From: Ruminococcus bovis
GTDB lineage: Bacteria; Bacillota; Clostridia; Oscillospirales; Acutalibacteraceae
DNA: 64,000 nt
Direction: 5' to 3'
Assembly: GCF_005601135.1 (NCBI RefSeq)
Contig: NZ_CP039381.1
Span: 369,941 to 433,940 of the forward strand
Each line of letters opens with the position of its first letter. Positions within the stretch are counted from its first letter, which is position 1. A model generated the notes under the pieces. It ran no database searches, had not been told where the DNA came from, and saw only the letters and a program-made list of their open reading frames with translations. A program made the position numbers and the translations under genes. This document shows positions 52,300-62,098 of this stretch, piece after piece.

Positions 52300-52821
52300 A
52301 TGAAAAAATCAAAAAAATGGATACCAATTGTTTTACCCTCAATTGCAATAATAATGGTGGTACTCTTATATTTCCTTTACCCATCTCGTTACCAAGTTGG
52401 TGACACAATATATGAAGGTAAATACTTTGATAGTGCTTATGATGCATACAATGATGATAACACTTACCCTTATAGCGAAATTGAGGAAGATTTAGCTACA
52501 ATAGATGTTAATGAAAACTATGCAATGTGGATTGCAAGTACAGACCATAATGAATTTATTACTACAAAAATGAGTGTAAAAGATAATCAGTACTGTTCAT
52601 TAGGTGCTTATGCTGTAAGTAAAATAACTGATTGTCATTCAACTAAACTTGAAGCAGATGATACTTTAGGTGATAAGGATATGCTATATTCAACAATTTT
52701 GCCATATGATGAATTTAAGAATAAAAATGATAAATCAATAAAAATAGAAAAATTCAACTACAAAAATACTACATATGTATATGCCTATAAGGTAGTACAT
52801 AAAGCCGATAGTAAAAATTGA
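52300..52821 (+). CDS. Hypothetical single-pass exported protein
   Basis: A 173-residue protein with an N-terminal anchor (IPIVLPSIAIIMVVLLYFLY, about 8-27) and an acidic extracellular domain with repeated Asp/Tyr-rich stretches (SAYDAYNDDNTYPYSEIEED). The start follows a GGAG site, 10 bases after the previous gene, so co-transcription is likely. Family unknown. Confidence 0.65.
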   Translation: MKKSKKWIPIVLPSIAIIMVVLLYFLYPSRYQVGDTIYEGKYFDSAYDAYNDDNTYPYSEIEEDLATIDVNENYAMWIASTDHNEFITTKMSVKDNQYCSLGAYAVSKITDCHSTKLEADDTLGDKDMLYSTILPYDEFKNKNDKSIKIEKFNYKNTTYVYAYKVVHKADSKN

Positions 52822-52836
52822 TTTTTATTATATTTT

Positions 52837-53514
52837 ATGAGGCTAATGATAAAAAACTTAAATATTAACTTAAAAATTAATGATGTAATGGCTGAGTCAT
52901 CTTCTGTAGTACAACTTTATGTTAATGATGAAAAGTTGTGTAGCTTGTGTGATGAAAACAAATATTATTCAAACAATATTGAAATTGATAATAACAAAGT
53001 TACTGTTCAGGTGAAAAGCACATATCACAAAAGTTCTACCACCTTAAAAACTAAAAATCCTATTAAGAAAGTATTTTCATATATTGTTCTGTTTATAGTC
53101 AGTATTTTCTCAATTTCAGAAAAGTTAGAATGTCCCTATGAATTTAAGGATGAAATAGAAATTAATATTACAGATAATGAACCTTGCATATCAATTAGTT
53201 TATATAAACCAACTACCACAGAACAACCACAAATCTTTATTGATAGCAAGGATATTTCTTTTAAAGAAACAAAAGGATATTATATTAACAAAACTGCATT
53301 AAAAGAAATTTATAATGAAAGAAAAAAGGCTACTACTGTATTTTCAGTAGTAGCAAGTTTAATTTTCCTTATTATAGGATTGGTTGGTTCATTTCTAAAT
53401 AATTATAGAACCTTTACATTTTCCTTAATAATTATAATTCTTTTTGTAGTAATGTATTTTTGTTCAAGAAATAGTCTTAACAAACAATATAGAAATTTAT
53501 TAAAAGTTAAATAA
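52837..53514 (+). CDS. Hypothetical membrane protein with extracytoplasmic/cytoplasmic beta domain
   Basis: About 225 residues; the true start may be the third in-frame methionine region at 52846. A beta-rich N-terminal half has an embedded hydrophobic segment (VFSYIVLFIVSIFSI, about 78-92). Two more helices lie near the C-terminus (about 165-186, 192-210). It is similar in layout to the next gene (beta domain then two C-terminal helices), suggesting a diverged tandem pair. No known family. Confidence 0.6.
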   Translation: MRLMIKNLNINLKINDVMAESSSVVQLYVNDEKLCSLCDENKYYSNNIEIDNNKVTVQVKSTYHKSSTTLKTKNPIKKVFSYIVLFIVSIFSISEKLECPYEFKDEIEINITDNEPCISISLYKPTTTEQPQIFIDSKDISFKETKGYYINKTALKEIYNERKKATTVFSVVASLIFLIIGLVGSFLNNYRTFTFSLIIIILFVVMYFCSRNSLNKQYRNLLKVK

Positions 53515-53535
53515 CAGTTATAGGATTGATTCACT

Positions 53536-54111
53536 ATGCTAAACAAACTACACATTGAAATTGAAAACAACATTGACCTTTCCCATAATTACACAGTAAT
53601 GATTAACGGAAAAGTTATTAATATGGAAAAGAATAAGGATATTTTAGAATATAATTATGTGACAAAGTCAGATAAATGTGAAATTAATATTTACGGTGAA
53701 GATATTTGGAACAAAGATGAGTCTATACAAAGAAAGATTGTATGGTTATCAATATTTGATTTTCAATTTGGAAATTCAATGGAAAACCTGCCTATCTCTG
53801 CACATTACTCAAAGAATTTTGATTTCAATGGCAAGTCGGAATATAGTCTGTATTTAACAGAAAAGGACTTTGTTAAAGTAGAAAAAAGTTCCTTGTCTTA
53901 TTGGAACAAGTGTTCTCTCATACAAACAATTTTATGCACCTTGCTTTTAACTGTTGTTTTAGCTTTATTGGGGTTTGTTTTCAGTAACTTTGTATTTAAA
54001 GTAATATTTTATATTATCTCATTGGCTTTAGTTTTCTTTATCTTCGTTGTGCTAAATAGAAAAAGAAAAGAATTGTATCAAAAATTATGTAGCTTTTTAA
54101 ATAAAAAATAA
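53536..54111 (+). CDS. Hypothetical membrane protein, related in layout to its upstream neighbour
   Basis: A 191-residue protein: N-terminal beta-rich domain (KLHIEIENNIDLSHNYTVMI, about 4-23, with NGKVINMEKNKD), then two membrane helices (about 130-150, 155-174) and a basic C-terminus. It starts 21 bases after the previous gene. Layout and the immediately adjacent position suggest a diverged duplicate. Function not recognised. Confidence 0.6.
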   Translation: MLNKLHIEIENNIDLSHNYTVMINGKVINMEKNKDILEYNYVTKSDKCEINIYGEDIWNKDESIQRKIVWLSIFDFQFGNSMENLPISAHYSKNFDFNGKSEYSLYLTEKDFVKVEKSSLSYWNKCSLIQTILCTLLLTVVLALLGFVFSNFVFKVIFYIISLALVFFIFVVLNRKRKELYQKLCSFLNKK

Positions 54112-54114
54112 TTT

Positions 54115-54950
54115 TTCAATTTTGTCTGTGGGTAAAGATTAGTTAGATAAATTAGGGTTTTACTTTTTAATCTTGATTGTGGGTTAAGGTAAATTTGTTT
54201 TTTTCCCACTTATTGTGGTTAGAGAAAAGTTTATTTTTCATTTAACATAAAGGAAAATTTACAAAAATATCATACCTTATACTATCTTTATAGTGTGGCT
54301 AACAGGTGTAGGGTCTTTCAACAAAAGTTTTTTACAAAAACTTTTGCATAAGTTCACATTAGCAAATCAAACTTCGCCTATGGCTCGTTTTCTTTGATGT
54401 TCACTTAATTGATGTCCCGTTACAAACTAGCCTTTATATAGGTACTTTGCCCTATATGGTAAGTTATAATTTTTAGTTTCTGCATAGGACGAAGTTACAT
54501 AAAACATTTTACTATTAAACGGGCGAACAATGTTCGCCCCTACTGTGTAACTCGTAATTTTTCTTATATTTTATAGTTAGAAATAAAGGAAAAATTCAGA
54601 TATGATGATATTTTAAACAAGTTTAAAATATCAATCACTCCTTCCGTCTTTGCATACGCAAAGCCACCTCCCTCAGCGAGGGAGGCAACAAGGTATGTAC
54701 ATTTTTAAAATTTGTACATACTTGATTATATGTACAAACTCTGTTTGGCTTCCTCAGACGAGGAAGCTGTCATTCGTGAATTGCAGAGCAATTCACCTTT
54801 TAAAGAATGACTGAAGGAGGGAAAAACTTTAAACTAGATGAATTAATCGGTTACTATCTAATTAACCCACACTACATAAACATCCCCACAAACCCTAATT
54901 TGTTGAATTGTTTTTAGAATAGCACAATCAAAATTGAAAAAACAAATTTA
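54115..54950. repeat. Dispersed mosaic repeat, copy R7
   Basis: Begins at 54120 with TTTGTCTGTGGGTAAAG and GATAAATTAGGGTTT and has a second nested start near 54175. It ends with CCCCACAAACCCTAATTTG (54881-54900) and an AGCACAATCAAAATTG tail. Palindromes: GGGCGAACAATGTTCGCCC (about 54521-54539), half of GGGACATCA...TGATGTCCC near 54409, CTCCCTCAGCGAGGGAG (54670-54686) and a GAATGACTGAAGGAG module (54805-54820). It combines modules of R2, R3 and R5. Confidence 0.73.
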
Positions 54951-55057
54951 TAAACTTACTATCCCTACAAACAAAAATATTCTAAAAAATTTTAAAATTT
55001 TTTGCAACACTTTTGCGTTATGGAAAGTATTATTTATAAAAGGAATGAATGGCAAGT

Positions 55058-55125
55058 ACAAAAACACAGAAAGCACAGAGAACACGGAAAACACAGAAAA
55101 CACAGAAAACACAGAAAACATAAAA
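55058..55125. repeat. 9-bp tandem microsatellite
   Basis: About seven consecutive copies of AACACAGAA with small changes (AACACGGAA, AGCACAGAG). In one frame it encodes TEN tripeptides, but there is no ribosome site or gene context. The stretch from 54950 to 55250 has no other recognised feature. Confidence 0.75.
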
Positions 55126-55261
55126 AAATAAAAACAAAAAAGTTTTCAAGGCTAAAAAACATTGAAAAGTTCTAAAAGATAAAATACAAATAGCAAAAAG
55201 TAAATACATCTTAGAAAATATCTTAAATATCCAAATAATTAAAAATTGGCAGGTGAACTGT

Positions 55262-55684
55262 ATGAAGAAAGGTGTAATAATTACCGGTTCTATAATTGCA
55301 GTAGTAATTATCGGTTTAGTTTGTTTTGGTGAAAGTTTCCGACCGGGAGGTTACGGTGAAGAATATCACAAGGTTTGGAAATGTGATAACTACAACATTC
55401 AAATCGACAGTTATGCAAGAAAATTTCCTGATAAAACTTGTCATGAAAAAATTACTATTGATGGAAAGAAATATGAATTAGAATTTGATGGTGGTAGTAG
55501 TTTTGAAATCGGCACTCTAAACCACTATAAAGAAGATGGAGAAGAATATTCCGAACTTGAGTCTGTAGTTGAGGGTGATAATTATGACAAAGGTTTCTTT
55601 GACTTTACCCTACATATAGACAAGGTTGTTGACTCTAAATACAGTTATCTAAAAGGCAAAACACTTGTGTTTCACAAGGAATAA
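55262..55684 (+). CDS. Hypothetical single-pass exported protein
   Basis: A 140-residue protein starting at ATG 55262 behind GGCAGGTGAA. N-terminal membrane anchor (GVIITGSIIAVVIIGLVCFG, about 4-23), then an extracellular domain of about 115 residues rich in Tyr, Asp and Lys (YHKVWKCDNYNIQIDSYARK). No known family. Followed after about 11 bases by another single-pass protein. Confidence 0.65.
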   Translation: MKKGVIITGSIIAVVIIGLVCFGESFRPGGYGEEYHKVWKCDNYNIQIDSYARKFPDKTCHEKITIDGKKYELEFDGGSSFEIGTLNHYKEDGEEYSELESVVEGDNYDKGFFDFTLHIDKVVDSKYSYLKGKTLVFHKE

Positions 55685-55695
55685 AGGTGATTACT

Positions 55696-56238
55696 GTGAT
55701 TATGTTTAAAAAACATCACAAAGCAACTGTTGCTATTATTGTAACTGTCATTATTGCTATCATTTGTACTTTAGCTTATTTCTTTCTTAACCTTATTGAT
55801 TTTCACTTTTATTTTGGTTGGAAAGATGTGAAATTAAGCAATACAATTTCCATAAAAATACCTAATGATTGGAATGAAAGTAAGGAAAATGGATTGATTT
55901 ATTTTTCTAAAGATACTTCTAATGATAAGGACAAGATAATACTTTTCCAAAGTAAAGCTGAGGATATGTATGACTTTGGTGAACCATTAAATAATAATGC
56001 AAAAGCTGAAAAGAACATTATCAGCCATAACTTTAAGAGTATAATAAAAATTACCGGTGAAGTTAATTCATTAAGTGCAGTACAAGGTGATGCAGTAATT
56101 TCTGCTGACAATGTTACATATAAAACAGACTATGTTTCCATTAATAAGGATGATGAAGAAATAACATTCTACAGTTGGAATGATAATGTTGATACTGACA
56201 CATTAGAAAAAATTGCTGATTCTGTGTCATACAATTAA
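55696..56238 (+). CDS. Hypothetical single-pass exported protein
   Basis: About 180 residues; GTG 55696 sits at good spacing from AAAGGTG, though ATG 55702 is also possible. N-terminal anchor (ATVAIIVTVIIAIICTLAYF) and an extracellular domain with a PsbP/LpqN-like beginning (SNTISIKIPNDWNESKENGL) and an acidic end. It could be a secreted beta-grasp or PsbP-like domain; this is a weak guess. It ends the run of small exported proteins before a terminator. Confidence 0.6.
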   Translation: MIMFKKHHKATVAIIVTVIIAIICTLAYFFLNLIDFHFYFGWKDVKLSNTISIKIPNDWNESKENGLIYFSKDTSNDKDKIILFQSKAEDMYDFGEPLNNNAKAEKNIISHNFKSIIKITGEVNSLSAVQGDAVISADNVTYKTDYVSINKDDEEITFYSWNDNVDTDTLEKIADSVSYN

Positions 56239-56255
56239 ATTTATATAAGCAAAAT

Positions 56256-56287
56256 ACCCCTAAATGCAACTGCTTTAGGGGTGTTTC
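56256..56287. terminator. Intrinsic terminator between convergent genes
   Basis: ACCCCTAAA/TTTAGGGGT is a perfect 9-bp stem with a 9-base loop followed by GTTTCC. On the minus strand a TATTTTG tail follows, so it could serve the cardiolipin synthase gene as well. Confidence 0.7.
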
Positions 56288-56322
56288 CAAAAGGAATAAT
56301 TTAATTTTCTAAGTAGCAAAAA

Positions 56323-57900
56323 CTATATTAACGGTGCAACAAACTTCAGTACTTTACCGATTAGCTTAATGTACCATTTATCATTCTTGATACTTTCATA
56401 TGTAACTTGCTGACACTTAGCAAGTGTATCCTTATAGTCACTTTTAATGTCATCAATACACCTTGTACCATACATATATGTTGCACATTCAAAATGATGG
56501 TACAAACTTCTGTAATCCATATTAATTGAACCCACAACTGACTTAACATCATCACTTACAAATACTTTTGCATGGACAAATCCGGGAGTATATTCATACA
56601 CCTTTACACCGGCATCAAGTAATTTTTTGTAGTGAGTTTTTGCAAGTGCTTGTGCAACAAAGCTGTCTGAAATATGAGGCAAAATAATTCTAACATCAAC
56701 ACCTCTTTGAGCAGAAAATGTCAATGAATTTTCCAATTCACCATCCATAATCATATATGGTGTCATAATATAAACATAGTCCTTTGCACGATTAAGAATA
56801 TCCATATATACAGACTTACCAACATCATATTCATCTAGTGGACAATCACCAAATGGCATTACAAAACCATTGCTAAAGTAACCACCGGCAGAAAGACTAT
56901 CCCCTACATTTAGGTACTTTGAAAAGTCACAATGTCTTTCATTTACACTCCACATTTGTAGGAACATTAGTGTAAAGCTATCTACTGCATCACCCTTTAG
57001 CATAACACCAACATCCTTAAAATGGCCATACTTATGGGTATAGTTAATGTACTCATCAGCCATATTAACTCCACCGTTATAGGCAGTCTTGCCGTCAATA
57101 ACCATAATCTTTCTATGGTCTCTGTAATTATAATGTGTTGAGATAAACGGTGATACAGGTGAGAACACCTTGCAATGAATTCCTAGTTCTTCTAAGCTAC
57201 TTGGATAAGTTCTGGGTAGTAATGCAAATTCACAAGTACCATCATACATTACTCTAACTTCAACACCTTCATTTGCCTTTTTAATCAGCACTTCCAATAT
57301 GTTATCCCACATATATCCATCATCAACAATAAAGTATTCCATAAAGATAAAGTCTTTTGCTTTTTCAAGTTCAACAAGCATTGACTGAAACATCTTTTCA
57401 CCTATTGGATAATAGGTAACATCAGTATTTTCATACAATGGAAATCTTCCTGATTTGTTTAAATAATAATTCAAATCAGCTACATCAGGACAAATTTCTT
57501 CTGCTTTATCAATAACAGATTTATCCTGTGTGATTTTATTATTAGTATTTTTTAGAATATGGGTAACTCTTTTCTTCAGAACTCTGTGACCTATATCAAC
57601 TGTAGTATAGATATATAGCAATGCTCCGAATATAGGCAAAATCGCCATTATAGTCAGCCAAGTAATTTTGCTTGATGCATCATGGTCGCTGTTCACAATT
57701 ACCGTAATCATAAATATGTAAAATACTGCTGAGATTATGTAGTAATGTGGTGCTAACTGACTAAACTTTAAGAACAGACCAAGTAAAACTAATATTTGCA
57801 AAGCAAGAAGAACCAGCACAATTCCAAATCTGCTGAAAACCATTGAGATTATGCCTTTTTTAAATGCTATCCTCTTTTTGCCTTGTTCCTTGTTTTTCAT
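56323..57900 (-). CDS. cls: Cardiolipin synthase (phospholipase D family)
   Basis: Transfers a phosphatidyl group between two phosphatidylglycerols to make cardiolipin at the membrane. About 525 residues; the start is set at MKNKEQGKKRIAFKKG (57900) behind GGGAGGTAATT. It has N-terminal membrane helices (about 25-45, 55-75, 85-105), then two HKD motifs: HYNYRDHRKIMVIDGKTAYN near 247-266 and HAKVFVSDDVKSVVGSINMD near 433-452. Both histidines and lysines are present, so it looks active. Length and topology match ClsA-type enzymes. Confidence 0.92.
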   Translation of the reverse strand: MKNKEQGKKRIAFKKGIISMVFSRFGIVLVLLALQILVLLGLFLKFSQLAPHYYIISAVFYIFMITVIVNSDHDASSKITWLTIMAILPIFGALLYIYTTVDIGHRVLKKRVTHILKNTNNKITQDKSVIDKAEEICPDVADLNYYLNKSGRFPLYENTDVTYYPIGEKMFQSMLVELEKAKDFIFMEYFIVDDGYMWDNILEVLIKKANEGVEVRVMYDGTCEFALLPRTYPSSLEELGIHCKVFSPVSPFISTHYNYRDHRKIMVIDGKTAYNGGVNMADEYINYTHKYGHFKDVGVMLKGDAVDSFTLMFLQMWSVNERHCDFSKYLNVGDSLSAGGYFSNGFVMPFGDCPLDEYDVGKSVYMDILNRAKDYVYIMTPYMIMDGELENSLTFSAQRGVDVRIILPHISDSFVAQALAKTHYKKLLDAGVKVYEYTPGFVHAKVFVSDDVKSVVGSINMDYRSLYHHFECATYMYGTRCIDDIKSDYKDTLAKCQQVTYESIKNDKWYIKLIGKVLKFVAPLI

Positions 57901-58135
57901 AATTACCTCCCATAAATAAAATTTATTTACCACTCCTCATTTATATTTTAACATTAAAAGAAAATTATGCAATACTAAAAATAATATTTATAGAAATAAG
58001 AATAATTTTGTTGAAAAATATGGAAAGGTTAATATAAATTTTAAAAGAGATAATTATGCAGGTTAATATAACCTTTGATTTTTATTAAGATGTCATTAAC
58101 AATAGAAAGTTTTTTATTAATAAGGAGGTAACACA

Positions 58136-58594
58136 ATGAAAACTAAGAAAATTTTCTCTAAAAGAAATATACTTATTACACTTGCCATTATATTTTCCTT
58201 GCTAATTTGTTATTCTTTGTATTTTTGCTATTTATCATATGAGATAGTTAAGAATATTAATCAGTCAAGCAGTTACAAGGCTTTTCAATCATCTGAATAT
58301 TCAAAATACATAAAAGATGAATATGATTATGATAGAATGCATTTTTGCGAAAATAAGCCTAATACAGATGAAAAATATTATGGTATATACATTGCCATTC
58401 CTTTATGGAATAAGGTTACAGTTTATCATTATTATATCCATGAAGTTAGAGATAAGAACGGACATATTCTATCCGGTGGTGGTGATCTTTTTGATCCATG
58501 TAAAACCAGAATAGAATATTTCTACGAAAACAACCACATTGTCATTAATGAATCAGAAGAATATATAGAAAGTGCATGGCAAAATAAATATTAA
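58136..58594 (+). CDS. Hypothetical single-pass exported protein
   Basis: A 152-residue protein with an excellent ribosome site (AAGGAGGTAACACA) before ATG 58136. It has an N-terminal anchor helix (about 12-34) and an extracellular domain with the Tyr/His-rich segment YYGIYIAIPLWNKVTVYHYY and KNGHILSGGGDLFDPCKTRI. No family is recognised. Terminator directly downstream. Confidence 0.7.
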   Translation: MKTKKIFSKRNILITLAIIFSLLICYSLYFCYLSYEIVKNINQSSSYKAFQSSEYSKYIKDEYDYDRMHFCENKPNTDEKYYGIYIAIPLWNKVTVYHYYIHEVRDKNGHILSGGGDLFDPCKTRIEYFYENNHIVINESEEYIESAWQNKY

Positions 58595-58604
58595 CAAAAT
58601 AAAT

Positions 58605-58645
58605 TAATCACCTATACTAATCATAAAGTATAGGTGATTTTTTTG
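58605..58645 (+). terminator. Intrinsic terminator after the 58136 gene
   Basis: AATCACCTATACT/AGTATAGGTGATT is a 13-bp stem around a short loop, followed by TTTTTT. Confidence 0.85.
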
Positions 58646-58717
58646 CATTAACAATATCCAAAAACACAACTGTTTATACACTTCTTGAATTAATACAAAT
58701 AAAATGTTAAAATAGTA

Positions 58718-60065
58718 TTGTTTTTTAGAAAGGAATATAGAAATGGAAAATTAAAAAATCAAAGGAACAAATTGCCATACATTATTTTTGGAATATTGTC
58801 TTTATTTTCAGTAAGTCTTATTTTCAACAATAATCTATGGTTTGATGAGGCATATACCCTATCACTAATTCAGCACAATTTCTCAAAGATAATTGAAATT
58901 CTGAAAACCGATATGCATCCACCATTTTACTTTTTGTCATTAAAAGTATTTTGTATGATTTTCGGTTACTCAATACCTGTAACAAAAGTCTTTTCTGTAA
59001 TAGGCTATGTTGCAACACTTTCACTTGGTTTAACAATAGTGAAAAAGCATTTTGACAATACAACATCAATAATCTATATGCTTACTGTAGGTGCAGTTCC
59101 TATGTCACTGTATTTTAGTGTTCAACAAAGGTCATATCAATGGTGTATATTTTTCGTTACACTTTCATTTATAGAGGCTTTGCTATTTATCGAAAAACAC
59201 AAAACACACCATTGTGTTATATTCGTTACAGCCTCATTATTTTCAGCATACAACCATCTTTATGCTATGCTTGCAGTGGGAATAATTTTTGCTTTCATCA
59301 ATATTTATGCAATCTTTAAAGACAGAAAATTATTAAAAGCAATTATAATTTCTGATATTTCAATGGTAGTTGGATATATTCCATGGATTATTCCACTACT
59401 AAATCAAACCAAATCAGCTGCCGGAAACTTCTGGCTAAAAGGTGTAGAACCACTTTCACTAATTGTATTTGCATCAGGAATAATTGTTTCAGCACTAATA
59501 TTAGCTAAGAAAGAAAATCGCAAATTGCCAATAATTTTCGGTATAATCTGTGTGCTAAGTATTCAGGTAATCGGACTTTTTATAACAATCTTTATTCGAC
59601 CATTTTACATAGCAAGGTACTGTAATGTAATTCTGGGGATTTTCGCTTTAACAGTAGCTTTCGGTACAAGGAATATTAAAGTAAAAGCAAAACAGATTAT
59701 TTGCATATGCCTTTCTATCCTCAGTATAGGTTGTGTTGTTGTTACAGGAATATTTGAGTACAACCCATCAATGAAGAACTTTTTCAACCGTTTTGACAAG
59801 GTCACTTCTTCATCAGATACATTCATTTATTCCGATAGTGCATTTGGAATTATGTCATATTACTATCCTAAGAATACTCACATTTGTACCTACTATGAGT
59901 CATGGTTTTCTGCTTTTGATAATGTCCGGTACATTAATAAAAAGAAGATTAATTCTAAGATAAATTCAAGTAATACAGTGTGGTTTGTGAAAAACACCTT
60001 AACCAAAACTCCTAAATATCTGAAAAAGAATTATAAACTAAAATCGGTTGATACATTTAAATGTG
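58718..60065 (+). pseudogene. GT-C-type membrane glycosyltransferase, 5' part, interrupted by IS66
   Basis: Multi-spanning (about 10-11 helices) glycosyltransferase of the ArnT/PMT-like GT39 kind. The first extracellular loop holds the catalytic NNLWFDEAYTLSLIQHNFSK and the next HPPFYFLSL. The C-terminal extracellular part is Tyr-rich (SDTFIYSDSAFGIMSYYYPK). The gene is cut at 60065 by IS66 and continues at 62551 (8-bp duplication between). The good ribosome site AGAAAGG and ATG 58743 are out of frame by one base; one extra A in the following A-run would give MEKLKNQRNKLPYI. The open frame that reads on into the IS to 60175 is an artefact. Confidence 0.85.
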
Positions 60066-60130
60066 GTAACCGTCAAATCATCCTAAAAAACCCCTGCGAG
60101 TTTGTTCTCGCAGGGATTTCCACATATGTA

Positions 60131-61692
60131 TCAAATTTTAACTTTGCACTCCTCTGGTGCATTCCAAGGCAGTAGAATATCAGCCGTTTCATTTTCCTTA
60201 ATATTAGGGAACTTTTTGAAGATGTATGTCAGATACTTAAACGGATCCAGATTGTTCTCTTTGGCTGTTTCGATTATGCTGTACATAACAGCACTGCCAG
60301 TAGCTCCTGACTCAGTATTGGCAAACAAAAAATTCTTTCTGCCCATAACAAATGGCTTAATGCTTCTTTCGGCTCGGTTATTGTCAATTTCTAATCTGCC
60401 GTCCTCTAAATATCTTCTGAGATATTTCTCGTTATTCTTAAGATAGGTAAACGCACCACCAAGTTTGCTTTTAAATGCTATGCTTTGCTTTTCAGCCCAG
60501 CACAAAAAAGCGTCAAGAATTGGCTTTGATTTTTCTTGTCGCACCTTTAGTATTTCTTCATAGCTTTTATCAGCTATTTCTTTTCTATTGCATATAGCTG
60601 ATTGCAGTAATCTAAAGCAATTCCAGCTGTTGAGTTTGCTCGTTCGTCCTTGCTTATCATTTCTAATGCTTCAGCAAATTTTCTTCTGCAATGCGCCCAG
60701 CAACCAACAACTGTGAAGTTATCTCCAAGTTTGTGATATCCCTGATAACCATCTGCGTGTATGTAGCCATTAAAACCTTCAAGAAAGTTCTCCGCATTTT
60801 CAATCTTTCTGTTTGGTTTGTAATCATACAGTACGATATTCTTTTCAGAGCATCCACTCGTTCTGTACAGCCACATATATGCTTTCTTTGGAGTAGGCTT
60901 CTCTTTGGTTTTCAGTACCTGCAGTGTTGTTTCATCTGCATGGATTACTTCCTCTTTTATGAGAAGCTCTCTTAACTTCTCATATATTGGTTCTAACCAC
61001 AGCTGACTCGCTTTAAGTATCCAGTTAGACATTGTCTGTCTTGTTAATTCAACACCTTGCCTTTTCAGGTCTTGTTCTTGTCTATAGAGTGGTGAGTATA
61101 TCACAAACTTCTGTGTCATAATGTGAGCCACTGCTTCTGGTGAAGCAAAGCTGCCTTTGATTACTGGCTTTTCCTGTGGTGTTTTACTATTGGGGTCTCA
61201 ATACCGTTTTTCTCACAATTCTTGCAGGCGTAGGTGTAATATACATCCTCCTGAATAATCACCTCAGCAGGTTTGATTTTTAATGTTTTCTTTACTTCCT
61301 TACCAATAACCTCAAGCTGTTCATTACAGTTAGGACATACCTTTTCTTCTTCGGGAAGAGTATGCTCTACAACAACTGTCTTGATGTTTTCTGGTAATTT
61401 GTCAAGAGTAGCTTCTTTCTTTTCGGGTATGAGAAGCCACCTTAACCTCTTCCTTTGCTTCTACATCTGAGTAGAGCTCTGCTTCGTTATGAAGAAGACT
61501 AAGCTGTTCGTAAATATATTCCGATTGTTCACTTTTTGAGCCATAGGTCTTTTTATTATTTATCTTAAGCTGCTCCATCAGCCACTTCACCTGTGTTTCA
61601 AGTTCTGAACAGTGCTCTTTTAATGATTTTAGTTCATTATATTCATCCAGTGAAATAGTAATTGTTTCACTGTTTTTATCCTTGATTATCAT
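60131..61692 (-). pseudogene. IS66 transposase (TnpC), frameshifted
   Basis: Transposase of about 520 residues in original form. It begins MIIKDKNSETITISLDEYNE (61692), with an N-terminal coiled-coil/leucine-zipper region and a zinc-ribbon segment (CPNCNEQLEV...YACKNCEKNGIE). The catalytic core has HADETTLQVL (first Asp), YIHADGYQGYHKL (second) and NRAERSIKPFVMGRKNFLFA (Glu). The frame is broken near 61410, near 61190 (one base missing in ACCCC(C)AATAG) and near 60575. All catalytic segments survive in separate frames, so it is recently decayed or affected by sequencing error. Confidence 0.9.
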
Positions 61693-61741
61693 GCCTATAT
61701 TATACCACAAAACAAGGCAAAAGTACAGTATTTAAGCCATT

Positions 61742-62098
61742 TTATGAGAACTTTATTCCACTTATTTTTTGTGTTGACTTAGGCTGGATTATATTAAGTC
61801 CCTCCATTAACCAACGATATTGCTGAGGTGTTATTGTGACACATTCTTCAGATTTTCGAGGCCATTGAAACTTACCTTTTTCAAGCCTTTTATACAGAAG
61901 CAGAAATCCGTCACCTTCCCAATACAAACCTTTAATTCTATCCGTTCTTCGTCCACAGAAGAGAAACAAAGCATTTGTACAAGACTCAAGCTTAAACTGC
62001 TTTTCTATTATTGTTGCAAGTCCGTCTATTCCTCTGCGTAGATCAGTATATCCACTTGCAAGGTATATCGGGCAATTACAATTAAAATCATTAAGCAT
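61742..62098 (-). CDS. tnpB: IS66 accessory protein TnpB
   Basis: A 118-residue IS66 Orf2-type accessory protein, intact: YLASGYTDLRRGIDGLATII (about 12-31), LFLFCGRRTDRIKGLYWEGD (about 44-63) and GFLLLYKRLEKGKFQWPR (about 64-81). The ATG at 62098 overlaps the tnpA stop, as is usual for IS66 elements. Needed with TnpA for transposition of full IS66 elements; its exact activity is not known. Confidence 0.94.
   Translation of the reverse strand: MLNDFNCNCPIYLASGYTDLRRGIDGLATIIEKQFKLESCTNALFLFCGRRTDRIKGLYWEGDGFLLLYKRLEKGKFQWPRKSEECVTITPQQYRWLMEGLNIIQPKSTQKISGIKFS

Noticed and set aside
3240..54950. Regularly occurring palindromes considered as CRISPR repeats
   Set aside because: Copies are kilobases apart, not regularly spaced with unique spacers, and no cas gene is present.
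54934..55131. 65-codon frame with TEN repeats
   Set aside because: Product of the nine-base microsatellite; no ribosome site.
60066..60175. Apparent 37-codon C-terminal extension of the glycosyltransferase
   Set aside because: It is read from the IS66 end past the insertion point; the natural C-terminus lies at 62551-62591.
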